DNA of 13,257 nt, taken from the NCBI GenBank assembly GCA_030594935.1, contig JAUVEE010000018.1:1-13257 (forward strand), written 5' to 3'. Position 1 is the first letter of the stretch. Each line of letters opens with the position of its first letter. The notes beneath the pieces were generated by a model. The model worked only from the letters and a program-made list of their open reading frames with translations. It was not told the DNA's origin and made no database searches. The translations under genes were made by a program, and so were the position numbers. This document shows, in pieces, positions 1-7,124 of this stretch. Source of the DNA: a bacterium (GTDB taxonomy: Bacteria; Patescibacteriota; Minisyncoccia; Minisyncoccales; JAGLPU01).

Positions 1-1000
1 GATCAGCCGCCTCTTCATTGCATCTGGGGTAACTTTCTTGCAATATCTGATCTATGAGAGGGCAAGTATATAGAAATTGCAAGGCAAATATTTCCCCTCC
101 AACTGTGCAAGTTTCGCTTCCGGCAATAAGTTGTTCTGTACATTCAAAGGGAGTAAAGCAAGTCCTTAACTCTCCCCTAGCAACATCCAGCTTGGCGGAG
201 ATTTGTGCGGGAGTAGGGATGTGCGTGATTGGCAGAACCGTTAAGCCGATAATATTTGCATTAGCCGTAGTAATCTTGGGATTATAGGTGTTTTTAATAT
301 TTGACCAAACAGTATTAATATTGGTATAGTTTGTGTTTGCGGAATTATAATAATTAGTCAACGAAGTCACAGTATTATTGATTTGAAGCATAGGGCAGGG
401 AGAACCAACACAGGTAGAACAGTTGCAAGGAAGTCCGCAGTAAGCGCATCTGTATTCATGGTCAATGCATGGTCGCGGAGGGCAGACAATACAATGTGGA
501 GGGCAAACACAAGGAGGCCATGGACCCCAGAGTAAGCATCCTCCCGTAAGTTCACAATAGTCGTAACCGCCTATAGCGAATTCTGAAACGCTGTTATGCC
601 AATACTTAGTACAAGTGCAAGTTCCTGGAACGCAAGCGCCGGGACAATCTTTGCAATTACCCAAGGTTATATCAGTCAGGCTAAGCAAGGTATCAGCGTC
701 ATTCATTTCCGAACTAGGCATACCAGTGATGTTGGTTATCATACTGGCCGCATTGTTTGCCGCAGCCAGCCCGGCATCTTTAGCTAAGACAGCGTTGTCG
801 TAAAGATCTGTATATTCTTTAAGCAGCTTATAACCGTATTCTTCGGTTTCATCAACCACTTCGCCGATATGAATTTCCGTGTGGCAGCTTGATTGCCCCT
901 TAACAATGTTTTTATTCAAAAAACCAGGGCTTAATAACAGCGCGCCAATCGTTAAAATTATTCCCAGCCCTAAAATCTTTTTGATTGATAAATATTTCAT
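1..1000 (-). CDS. Cysteine-rich exported protein, C-terminus beyond the window
   Basis: Translating the minus strand from the ATG at 1000 gives 333 codons without a stop up to the left edge, so the gene is partial at its 3' end. Residues 8-36 form a hydrophobic signal or anchor segment. Then comes a helical stretch (about 48-90), a cysteine-dense block (18 Cys between residues 116 and 202, many in CxC, CxxC and CPP contexts), an Asn/Thr-rich helical stretch (205-250) and a tail with five more Cys. The block ends in CSTCVGSPCP, matching CSGCAGDTCP in the upstream neighbour, so the two proteins probably share a domain. The start lies 3 nt after the upstream TAA, with no Shine-Dalgarno motif, so it is translated from the same mRNA. 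I do not recognise a named family. An exported disulfide-stabilised surface protein is likely; metal binding is the alternative. Exported location is inferred from the signal segment. Confidence 0.8.
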   Translation of the reverse strand, partial: MKYLSIKKILGLGIILTIGALLLSPGFLNKNIVKGQSSCHTEIHIGEVVDETEEYGYKLLKEYTDLYDNAVLAKDAGLAAANNAASMITNITGMPSSEMNDADTLLSLTDITLGNCKDCPGACVPGTCTCTKYWHNSVSEFAIGGYDYCELTGGCLLWGPWPPCVCPPHCIVCPPRPCIDHEYRCAYCGLPCNCSTCVGSPCPMLQINNTVTSLTNYYNSANTNYTNINTVWSNIKNTYNPKITTANANIIGLTVLPITHIPTPAQISAKLDVARGELRTCFTPFECTEQLIAGSETCTVGGEIFALQFLYTCPLIDQILQESYPRCNEEAAD

Positions 1001-1003
1001 AGA

Positions 1004-2326
1004 TTATTTTACCATAAGATAAAAACTAGCAGGATCCATTCCGGGGTCAACATCTCCGCTTCTGTATTGTGATATTTCATATTTTTTGTCTTTGCTTTCC
1101 AGAAGAGAATAGTAGCTTGTAATTTCAAAAGGGTTTTGTTTTGTTTTTAATTCAATTTCTTCCAAGCTGGCTATATCCTCTGCCAATTTCTCTTTTATTT
1201 CCTGGGGATTTCCATAATCTTGTTCAATTTCTTTCATTCCGGTTCGATCAAATTTAGAAACTAAATTTTTGGTAGCTGCGTCAAACAGAGCATTAATCTG
1301 TCCTAAATTAGCAGCTTCAAAAGCCTCCACAGTATCGGTTTTACTTAAAAAAGCTTCAATCACTTGAGAAAAAAGCCTGACCCTTCTTAGCTCTTCATCA
1401 ACTATTAATTCTTGAGCGCTAATAAGGGCAAAGGTTCCTGGGATGCCGACAATGGCGTCGTTTATTAAAATACTCATATTGGTTCTGTTGGGACAAGTAT
1501 CTCCGGCACAGCCGCTGCAAGATAGAATAGCAGCGCAGCCGGCTTCAGTACAGTTATTACATTTGTTACCAGCAACGCCGCAACCGGAAGAACAGCGGCT
1601 GGGCGCGCAAGTGCAAGCGGCGGCATAACCTTGCAGAGTTACGGATTGGTCTTTTAATTTCTTCCCTAAATCCCTTAATATTTTAGATTCGTCCCGCAGA
1701 ACCTTTGTCAACTCCTCCAGTTTTACATTCGCCCTCTTAACCGCATCCCCTGTTTTTTCAAACCTTTCCAGCCTGTCCGGGTTTAAAATCCCTTCATAGG
1801 TTGAATAAGGAGCGGCCACTAAAGAAGATTCATTATTAATCAGCACTCCCAAGGGGAACTCGTAAGCCGTGCTTGTTGGCGTTAAACTGATAATTGGAGT
1901 GGGCTGTAAAACCACCGGATCATGTGATAGCGGCGTAAAAGTAAAGAATACTAGCTTAGGATTAATGGTGGATAAAATAACATAAGAAGAAAGCAGAATT
2001 AAAAGTCCGACAATGCCGCAAACAATCCGGTCCCTGGCGTCTCTCAAAGAGGCTGGATTTCCCCGGGAAGCAGTGTATTGCGCGCCGGCTCTGACTATTA
2101 CCGCGAGAGTAATAAATCCGCAAGCTAAAATGGCAAAATTAAAGATATATTTAATATAGGTGTGAAGAAAGGTCTTGGTCGAAGTTGGGCTTTCGCCGTC
2201 AATTATCGGATAATCGACTTCCAAATCTCTTCCTGTCTGAGAAAAAACAAAACCAGCCGCAAGAAGCAATAATAAGGAGAGGATAATGGCTGTAATTAAG
2301 GTTCGGTGTTTTTTAAAGCTCAGCAT
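1004..2326 (-). CDS. VirB2/TrbC-like pilin-domain protein with cysteine-rich extracellular region
   Basis: This 440-residue protein begins with a signal/membrane segment (11-29), followed by two membrane helices (58-80 and 100-120). They are joined by a short polar loop, GAQYTASRGNPASLRDARDR, and followed by INP. That layout is typical of the two-helix T4SS pilin-like proteins (VirB2/TrbC group) of Patescibacteria. VirB2-type topology puts the loop inside and the long C-terminus outside. The C-terminus has a Pro/Thr-rich linker (133-152), a coiled-coil arm (183-233), a tip with 10 Cys in 41 residues (238-278), and a second helical arm (about 300-395). Ordinary VirB2 pilins are about 100-120 residues, so roughly 300 residues are extra. 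It follows the VirB4 block and has its own promoter. The pilin-like N-terminus is fairly secure; the adhesin or stalk role of the rest is inference. Confidence 0.82.
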   Translation of the reverse strand: MLSFKKHRTLITAIILSLLLLLAAGFVFSQTGRDLEVDYPIIDGESPTSTKTFLHTYIKYIFNFAILACGFITLAVIVRAGAQYTASRGNPASLRDARDRIVCGIVGLLILLSSYVILSTINPKLVFFTFTPLSHDPVVLQPTPIISLTPTSTAYEFPLGVLINNESSLVAAPYSTYEGILNPDRLERFEKTGDAVKRANVKLEELTKVLRDESKILRDLGKKLKDQSVTLQGYAAACTCAPSRCSSGCGVAGNKCNNCTEAGCAAILSCSGCAGDTCPNRTNMSILINDAIVGIPGTFALISAQELIVDEELRRVRLFSQVIEAFLSKTDTVEAFEAANLGQINALFDAATKNLVSKFDRTGMKEIEQDYGNPQEIKEKLAEDIASLEEIELKTKQNPFEITSYYSLLESKDKKYEISQYRSGDVDPGMDPASFYLMVK

Positions 2327-2332
2327 TATTTT

Positions 2333-2360
2333 ATTATACTATACTTATTATTGATGGCAA
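2333..2360 (-). promoter_or_regulatory. Candidate promoter for the pilin-domain gene (leaderless)
   Basis: On the minus strand a -35 TTGCCA (2355-2360; 5 of 6 matches to TTGACA) and a perfect -10 TATAAT (2333-2338) are separated by 16 nt. The -10 ends 6 nt before the ATG at 2326, so transcription would begin at or next to the start codon. The site lies in the 58-nt gap after the 165-aa gene, the largest gap inside this minus-strand run. It would let the two cysteine-rich proteins be expressed apart from the ATPase genes. Confidence 0.62.
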
Positions 2361-2384
2361 ATTTTTTAAAGCTCAAAAATAGTT

Positions 2385-2882
2385 TTATTTGCCTCCTTTT
2401 AATTCTCCTATTACGGTTATGGTCCAAAAAGGAATAATTTGAAGGAAAGGAACTAATGTGCCGACAAAAGACCCCAGTACTTTTCTAAAAACCTTTTTGC
2501 GGACTTGTTTGGCTGCTACCTTGCCTGTTGCTTTGCCTGCCGCCTTTCCCGCTTGTTTCTCTGCCTGTTTAGCCGCTTGCTTCTCTTCGGCTTTAACAGT
2601 TTGCTTTTCCGTTCCCGTTTTCCCTTCTGCTTTAGATCCAGCGGATTTATCTCTTTTTATTTTATTAATTTCTGCCGGCGCTTCTTCTTCCTCTTCTTCT
2701 GTCGGAGTTCCTGTCGAGCTTCCGCGCATAAACATCCAGGCTCCGATTACTATTAAGCACAAAAAATCTAAAATTAAGCAAGGAATAATACCTATAATAA
2801 AAGTAGCGGTGATGCTTACGAGATCGCAAACAGTAGCTATAAACAACATCATTAATCCTTCTGGGCTGAGAAGACTAGACAT
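2385..2882 (-). CDS. Small membrane protein with acidic and Lys/Ala-rich linker
   Basis: I do not recognise a named family. The 165-residue product has two hydrophobic helices (9-31 and 33-52), a run of six Glu (62-67), a basic Lys/Ala/Gln-rich region (about 72-130, with KQA, KQAG and KAAGKATGK repeats), and a C-terminal hydrophobic segment (136-158) ending in GELKGGK. The two-helix start resembles a small pilin or an inner-membrane T4SS component, but the sequence gives no diagnostic motif. The ATG is 2 nt after the VirB4 TAA, so it is co-transcribed and probably translationally coupled. The basic region should be cytoplasmic if both N-terminal helices span the membrane. There it could contact nucleic acid or VirB4, but this is speculation. 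The low-complexity linker will evolve fast and hinder homology searches. Confidence 0.75.
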   Translation of the reverse strand: MSSLLSPEGLMMLFIATVCDLVSITATFIIGIIPCLILDFLCLIVIGAWMFMRGSSTGTPTEEEEEEAPAEINKIKRDKSAGSKAEGKTGTEKQTVKAEEKQAAKQAEKQAGKAAGKATGKVAAKQVRKKVFRKVLGSFVGTLVPFLQIIPFWTITVIGELKGGK

Positions 2883-2884
2883 GT

Positions 2885-4666
2885 TTATGATTTTTGTTTA
2901 GCTCTTTTAATCTTTAAAACTTGTTCCGGAGAGGTAGTGATTATCTGGTCTTCGGCGTAGGAAGCGACTATTTTGATTGAGACGTGTTTTTGGCCGGCGA
3001 AAAACAATCCCTCCCCCACGGCCGCTTCCAAGAGCATATATTTTTCTTCGTCAGTCAGATTGAAAGTGTTTTGGACAATCTCTATGCTGGCCGGACTCTG
3101 CTTCATCAGAAACTGCAGAGAAGAGTTGGTGATAATAGGCTGGCCATAGTTTGACTTCATAAAGTCAGCTACATCCTGGGTGATAGTAGTAAGCCCGAGC
3201 CAGTATTTTCTTCCTCTTTTGGCAATGCCGAAAAGGAAAGAAGCTCCGTCTTCTGTTTTCATCAGCCACCAGGCTTCGTCAATAACCAGAATTCTTTTCT
3301 TTAATTCGGAGCGCACCTTGTTCCAGATGTATCTCATGATAATAAACATAGCCATGGGCCTTAGTTCGTCTTCCATATCCCTGATGCCAAAAGCAATCAG
3401 GGACGCGTCCATGGAAATATTGGTTGGCTGGTTAAAGAATTGAGAATAAGTTCCTCCGGTGAATTTAGACATCCGTTTTAATAAAGAATCGGTTCCTTCC
3501 ATTCCTTCCAGCACGGATTGCAGGTCTTCCATCAAAGGGATGTTGTCCTGCCAGACGGAGGGGTCGCTGTCTATGGTGATGTCATGGGCGGCGTAAGTTT
3601 CAGTGAGTGCCTGGTCCATAATGCCGTCTTCGGCCGCGGACAAGCCTCCCAGCATGATTCTTAATAGTCCCACCAGGTTGATGATATTAGAACGAAGAAT
3701 ATCTTCCGGCTTTTCTCCTTCTCTCGGAGTGGGTAAATCAAAAGGATTAATATGATTGTCCGAAGACAAAGAAATATTAAAGAAAGAGCCTCCCACCGCG
3801 TCAGCCAGGAATTCATACTCGTTTTCCGGGTCAACAATAATACAATCCACTCCCAGCATTAAAGAGCGCAATAATTCCAGCTTTACCATATATGATTTGC
3901 CGGAACCGGATTTGGCAAAGATTACGCAGTTGGCGTTTTCCAGACTGAAACGGTCAAAGAGGATAAGAGAGCTGTTATGCTGGTTCACTCCGTAAAGGAT
4001 TCCTTCATTTGAGCTTAAGTCAAAAGAAATAAAAGGAAAAACGCTGGACAAGGGACCGGTGTTCATCGGAGTATAAACCTGCATTTCATCCAAACCGTAG
4101 GGCGCGGTGGAAGTGAATCCCTGCTTCTGCTGGTAAAGGGCGGGCTTGATATAGATTAAGCGCGATTCCAGAATTGAGCGAAGCTCAATTTCAGTGTTGA
4201 TCAGTTCTTTTTCCGTGTCAGCGTAAATAGTCAGATAAATACCCAGATTAAACATTCTTTCTTGGGCGGTCTGCAGCTGATCTCTTAAAGTTTCCAGGTC
4301 TTCGTGCGCGGTTTCCAGAACCGGATCGCGGATTAATCCTTTTTCTTCTTTTTCCATGATTTCAGCCTGGACCTCGGTTACTCTTTTCCTTAAGTCTTTC
4401 AAGGTTTTTTCGGTTGCGATGGGAAAGACAAAGAAAGAGATGTCCATGGGCGTTTCCAAATTGATGATTGGAGAGAACCAGCCGGTTGTCAGATATCGGG
4501 GATAGGAAAAGATAAAAAAGCTTTTGGCCAGCCTCTCCCCTACCTTTGCATGGTTTTGAGCCACTTCAATGAAGGAAGGGGCGATAATATCAGAAGCCCT
4601 AAGAGTGTCTATCTCAAAAACCCTTTCCGGGACTCCTGTTTTCTTTTTTTTAAAAAATGGCAGCAT
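2885..4666 (-). CDS. virB4: VirB4-family T4SS ATPase
   Basis: This 593-residue protein is the ATPase of the secretion machine; VirB4 proteins energise substrate passage and pilus assembly at the inner face of the membrane. The Walker A motif is AKSGSGKS (251-258), preceded by the usual VENANCVIF-like strand. Walker B is RILVIDEAWWLM (458-469, D463/E464). The following RGRKYWLGLTTITQD segment (484-498) carries the conserved arginines and the Gln sensor. Residues 85-138 are helical with coiled-coil character, and NPFDLP (307-312) is a family signature. The N-terminal third is short compared with one-piece VirB4/TraC proteins of about 800 residues; the missing portion is the separate upstream gene. 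ATG at 4666 lies 9 nt after that gene's TAA, which is doubled (TAATAA). No Shine-Dalgarno motif is visible. Confident as VirB4; the substrate is unknown. Confidence 0.95.
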   Translation of the reverse strand: MLPFFKKKKTGVPERVFEIDTLRASDIIAPSFIEVAQNHAKVGERLAKSFFIFSYPRYLTTGWFSPIINLETPMDISFFVFPIATEKTLKDLRKRVTEVQAEIMEKEEKGLIRDPVLETAHEDLETLRDQLQTAQERMFNLGIYLTIYADTEKELINTEIELRSILESRLIYIKPALYQQKQGFTSTAPYGLDEMQVYTPMNTGPLSSVFPFISFDLSSNEGILYGVNQHNSSLILFDRFSLENANCVIFAKSGSGKSYMVKLELLRSLMLGVDCIIVDPENEYEFLADAVGGSFFNISLSSDNHINPFDLPTPREGEKPEDILRSNIINLVGLLRIMLGGLSAAEDGIMDQALTETYAAHDITIDSDPSVWQDNIPLMEDLQSVLEGMEGTDSLLKRMSKFTGGTYSQFFNQPTNISMDASLIAFGIRDMEDELRPMAMFIIMRYIWNKVRSELKKRILVIDEAWWLMKTEDGASFLFGIAKRGRKYWLGLTTITQDVADFMKSNYGQPIITNSSLQFLMKQSPASIEIVQNTFNLTDEEKYMLLEAAVGEGLFFAGQKHVSIKIVASYAEDQIITTSPEQVLKIKRAKQKS

Positions 4667-4675
4667 GTATAGTTA

Positions 4676-5311
4676 TTAGCTTGTTAGCTCCGGCGGTATT
4701 TCCGGATAATAGCCGATTTCCGCCTGCTTGGGGTTATGCAGAGCCCAGAATAATTCAATCAGTTCTCCGGTGGTCAAAGGAACAGCCTTAAGCCCGCACC
4801 TTCTTAATCCCAGAACCACGAATTCCATTCTTTGCCAGAGCTGGGTCTTGCATCTTTGGAATGTTTCTTCAGTTATATCAGGAACCTTTTGTTTTTTCCT
4901 GGGAGTTATGGAAGTGCTGGCCAGATTAGACACGGCAAAAGGAACCACCAGGAAGAAAGTCTTGGTCATGATAGTGCCGGTCTTTACCAGTCCTTCAATA
5001 AATTTTATGTAGCCGGTGGTTTGCATCTTCAGGAGTTCATTCTGCTGATTTGTCTCCAGCTCTCTTAGTTTTTCAATATAGCCGGTGATGTTCAGCTTTC
5101 TTGACTGGACCAGGATTTGGCAGCCGAAATCCATGGAATTGAGAAAATTCTGGAATTGGTAGATAATGGCTGTTTGTTCGTCTTCCGATTTCAAGGCGAA
5201 GTTTAAAGAAGAAACCATTAAAACTCCCCTAAAGGATTTGTTTTTTAAGAGAAGAATTCCCTCTCTGATTTGTTTTATTTTTAAAAAGTCTTGAGTCGCT
5301 GATTTAGCCAT
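4676..5311 (-). CDS. TraC-like N-terminal domain protein of the VirB4 system
   Basis: The product (211 residues from the ATG) corresponds to the N-terminal TraC-like domain that is fused to the ATPase in many VirB4/TraC proteins. Visible family features are the FRGVLMVSSLNFALKSEDEQ block (27-46), FLNSMDFGCQILVQSRKLNI (56-75), QTTGYIKFIEGLV (97-109) and FFLVVPF (119-125). There is no membrane segment. The frame also runs upstream to a TTG at 5335, but ATG at 5311 is preferred. It overlaps the PrgI stop by 8 nt (ATGGCTAA), a classic coupling arrangement, whereas the TTG would give a 32-nt overlap. Together with VirB4 the length is 211 + 593 = 804 residues, about that of a one-piece VirB4. It probably docks VirB4 onto the PrgI-containing membrane complex. 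Family call is strong; the start is likely. Confidence 0.85.
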   Translation of the reverse strand: MAKSATQDFLKIKQIREGILLLKNKSFRGVLMVSSLNFALKSEDEQTAIIYQFQNFLNSMDFGCQILVQSRKLNITGYIEKLRELETNQQNELLKMQTTGYIKFIEGLVKTGTIMTKTFFLVVPFAVSNLASTSITPRKKQKVPDITEETFQRCKTQLWQRMEFVVLGLRRCGLKAVPLTTGELIELFWALHNPKQAEIGYYPEIPPELTS

Positions 5312-5735
5312 TGTCTTTAGCTCTATTAACTTCAATTTGAGTGAATAATTTTTTTAGTTTGCTTCTGCCGGCGATTTCCGGAAGAATATATTTCTTTTTC
5401 TTTACATCTTCTTCTTTCAGCTTGGGCATTTTCTTGATCACGAACCTGGGAGGCATAACTTTTCTTTTCCAAAGGAATATCTTGGGAGAGATGGTGTAGA
5501 CTAGAAGGTTTCTCACAATCTTTTCCAGCCTTTGTCCGTTAATTTTCAAGAAAGTAAGGGATCCGACCGCTCCGACGAGAGTTACGGAAGCCATTAAGAA
5601 AAAGAAAGTGGGCAGGAAGAGATAAAAAAGATAACAGCTGACTGCGGTCAAAACTACAATAACGAATTGGCGGAAAGTAAGCGGGCCTACTATCTTTGGC
5701 TTGCGGTCAATAAATTGGGGAACCTGGAATTGCAT
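5304..5735 (-). CDS. PrgI-family T4SS membrane protein
   Basis: The 143-residue protein opens with MQFQVPQFIDRKPKIVGPLTFRQF split by the usual Pro-Gln-Phe-Ile and GPLT motifs. It has two closely spaced membrane helices (23-40 and 43-62) and a basic cytoplasmic tail with KxxxPPRF (91-98). This is the PrgI pattern, the small protein that precedes VirB4 in Gram-positive and Patescibacterial T4SS operons and is thought to play the VirB3-like anchoring role. It is the first gene of the minus-strand operon, and its stop overlaps the start of the TraC-like gene by 8 nt. An extended -10 promoter ends 6 nt before the ATG. The C-terminal 40 residues are Lys-rich and probably contact the ATPase or its partner. 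Confidence 0.9.
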   Translation of the reverse strand: MQFQVPQFIDRKPKIVGPLTFRQFVIVVLTAVSCYLFYLFLPTFFFLMASVTLVGAVGSLTFLKINGQRLEKIVRNLLVYTISPKIFLWKRKVMPPRFVIKKMPKLKEEDVKKKKYILPEIAGRSKLKKLFTQIEVNRAKDNG

Positions 5736-5741
5736 ACGATT

Positions 5742-5750
5742 ATTATATCA
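5742..5750 (-). promoter_or_regulatory. Extended -10 promoter of the PrgI operon (leaderless)
   Basis: On the minus strand TG-A-TATAAT (5742-5750) is a perfect extended -10 element, and it ends 6 nt before the PrgI ATG. No good -35 is seen at 16-18 nt, which is normal for extended -10 promoters. The predicted transcript would start at or within about a nucleotide of the start codon. Confidence 0.6.
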
Positions 5751-5795
5751 CTATCTATAGTATTTTACTACAAATTAAATTAACAGGCAAACGGC

Positions 5796-5824
5796 TTGAC
5801 AGATTTAAAAGTATGTGTTACTGT
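5796..5824 (+). promoter_or_regulatory. Promoter of the SPFH-domain gene
   Basis: A perfect -35 TTGACA (5796-5801), a 17-nt spacer and TACTGT at 5819-5824, preceded by TG at 5816-5817 (extended -10), lie upstream of the plus-strand gene. Transcription would start near 5831, giving a leader of about 45 nt. The 131-bp gap between PrgI and the SPFH gene thus holds two divergent promoters, with no further motif that I can identify. Confidence 0.6.
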
Positions 5825-5875
5825 TTGGCTGAACCATAAGAACCTTGAAAAATAAATAATGGAGACGTGAGAAAC

Positions 5876-7081
5876 ATGGAAGAAGAAAACAAAGAAAAGA
5901 AATCAAATGCGCAACGCTGGCTATCAGCGACAATAGCTCTAGTACTGTTTGTTGTTATTTTAAAAGCAACAGGGTCTATTTGGCTGAATGCCGCTGTTTC
6001 TATAGGAGTCTATATTTCTTTGGCGGGACTAAAAACCGTTCCCCACCAAGAAAGATGGACAATTGAGATTTTTGGAAAATTACGCAAACGGTACGGTGTT
6101 CTAGGTCCTGGTCTTATTTGGGTTTTTCCCTGGGATTTCGTAATGCGTGTGAGCGGAAAAGTTCCTATCTGGCAATTTTCTCTGCCCATCTTTTCAAGCC
6201 AATCCAATATTGACTTTAAAGGAGGCGGCTCAATGAAAATAGTGAAGGGCTTTGTCAGAATTCAGCTTCTTGGAATCAAGAAATTGTCTACCGAAAAAGA
6301 AATCAAAGATGCGGTTCATGACGCTGTTTATAGTGTGGCAGATTATAGAACAGAAACAATAAGAGAAGTTCAGGACATAACAAGAGGGTTTTTCAACACT
6401 CATACCATTCCTGAAGTTCTGGGAGAATCCAAAGATACACAAAAAGCAGCCCTAAAAGATATCTGGCGTGTCATTAAGGAAAACAGCGATAAAAAAAAGG
6501 AAAAGGAAGAAGAAACCGAAGTAGATATCCTAGAAGAGAAGCTCAAAAAATGGAAGATAGGGATTATTAGTATTCCTATTGAAGACTATGAGTTTTCAAA
6601 GGAAGTGATAGAGGCTAGGAGAGAAATCTACGAGCAAGAAAGAAAAAAGGAAGCAGCAATATATAGGGCTCAGCAAAGAGCCAGAGAAACAGTGGGAGCC
6701 GTTATGCAGATGCTGCAAGAACAAACAGGGACAAAAGAAGAGGACCTCAAGAAAGAAATGGAAAAAGACCCAAAAGCTTTCTATATAAAGTATGAAAAAG
6801 CTCTGAGTAAAGCCTACGATTTAGTCCATAGGGAGCTCGCAGCGGAAAGCGGTTGTTTCTTTGACCTAAGAACGGCGAACGGGTTCTTGGATCTAGCAGC
6901 CGTTTGGCAAGGAATATCTTCTGGAGGGATTTCCCTTGGAGGAAAAAATAAACAAGGAGGTAGAAGGAAGATAGAAAATGACGAATACGAAGATGAAAAA
7001 GAATTGAGCTATGACGAAAAAAGAACCAAGATGCTCCAGGGAATAAAGGAAATAAAAAAAAGAAAAAAAACCAAAAGTTAA
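5876..7081 (+). CDS. SPFH/band-7 (stomatin/prohibitin-like) membrane protein
   Basis: The protein (401 residues from the ATG) starts with a charged cytoplasmic stretch and two adjacent hydrophobic segments (16-30 and 34-51), forming a hairpin or anchor. An SPFH-type domain follows (about 55-250). It includes VPHQERWTIEIFGKLRKRYGVLGPGLIWV, split here as VPHQERW (55-61) and GVLGPGLIWVFPW (74-86). VKGFVRIQL (123-131), ADYRTETIREVQDITR (155-170) and EDYEFSKEVIEARREIYEQE (236-255) follow. An Ala/Glu/Arg helix (255-275) and a basic tail ending KKRKKTKS complete it. SPFH proteins oligomerise into membrane-bound cages that organise microdomains and proteases. An acidic/basic insert (203-225) interrupts the domain. 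A GTG at 5867 is in frame, but the ATG is a better distance from GGAG (5861-5864). It stands on the opposite strand to the T4SS genes that flank it. Family likely; role unknown. Confidence 0.8.
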   Translation: MEEENKEKKSNAQRWLSATIALVLFVVILKATGSIWLNAAVSIGVYISLAGLKTVPHQERWTIEIFGKLRKRYGVLGPGLIWVFPWDFVMRVSGKVPIWQFSLPIFSSQSNIDFKGGGSMKIVKGFVRIQLLGIKKLSTEKEIKDAVHDAVYSVADYRTETIREVQDITRGFFNTHTIPEVLGESKDTQKAALKDIWRVIKENSDKKKEKEEETEVDILEEKLKKWKIGIISIPIEDYEFSKEVIEARREIYEQERKKEAAIYRAQQRARETVGAVMQMLQEQTGTKEEDLKKEMEKDPKAFYIKYEKALSKAYDLVHRELAAESGCFFDLRTANGFLDLAAVWQGISSGGISLGGKNKQGGRRKIENDEYEDEKELSYDEKRTKMLQGIKEIKKRKKTKS

Positions 7082-7095
7082 AAAATCGTACCATA

Positions 7096-7124
7096 CCAGA
7101 CCACTCATTGGTCTGGCTTTTTTT
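7096..7124 (+). terminator. Intrinsic terminator of the SPFH gene
   Basis: Stem CCAGACCA (7096-7103) and TGGTCTGG (7109-7116) pair perfectly over 8 bp with a 5-nt loop, then C and seven T (7118-7124). It is 14 nt after the SPFH stop. The last T residues double as the TAA stop codon of the convergent gene on the minus strand. On that strand the same stem is followed by a T-run only 10 nt later, so it would work less well there. Confidence 0.88.

Noticed and set aside
54..803. Short plus-strand and minus-strand open frames (for example 54-287, 367-555, 596-803).
   Set aside because: They lie inside the long open minus-strand cysteine-rich gene and have no ribosome-binding site, family pattern or codon logic of their own.
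2458..2901. A 147-codon plus-strand frame opposite the 165-aa membrane protein gene.
   Set aside because: Its Ala/Ser/Phe-rich sequence is the antisense of a Lys/Ala/Glu-rich region; the minus-strand gene fits the operon.
5859..5870. Tiny upstream frame ATG GAG ACG TGA before the SPFH gene, possibly a leader peptide.
   Set aside because: Three codons with no conserved context; more likely chance in an AT-rich leader.
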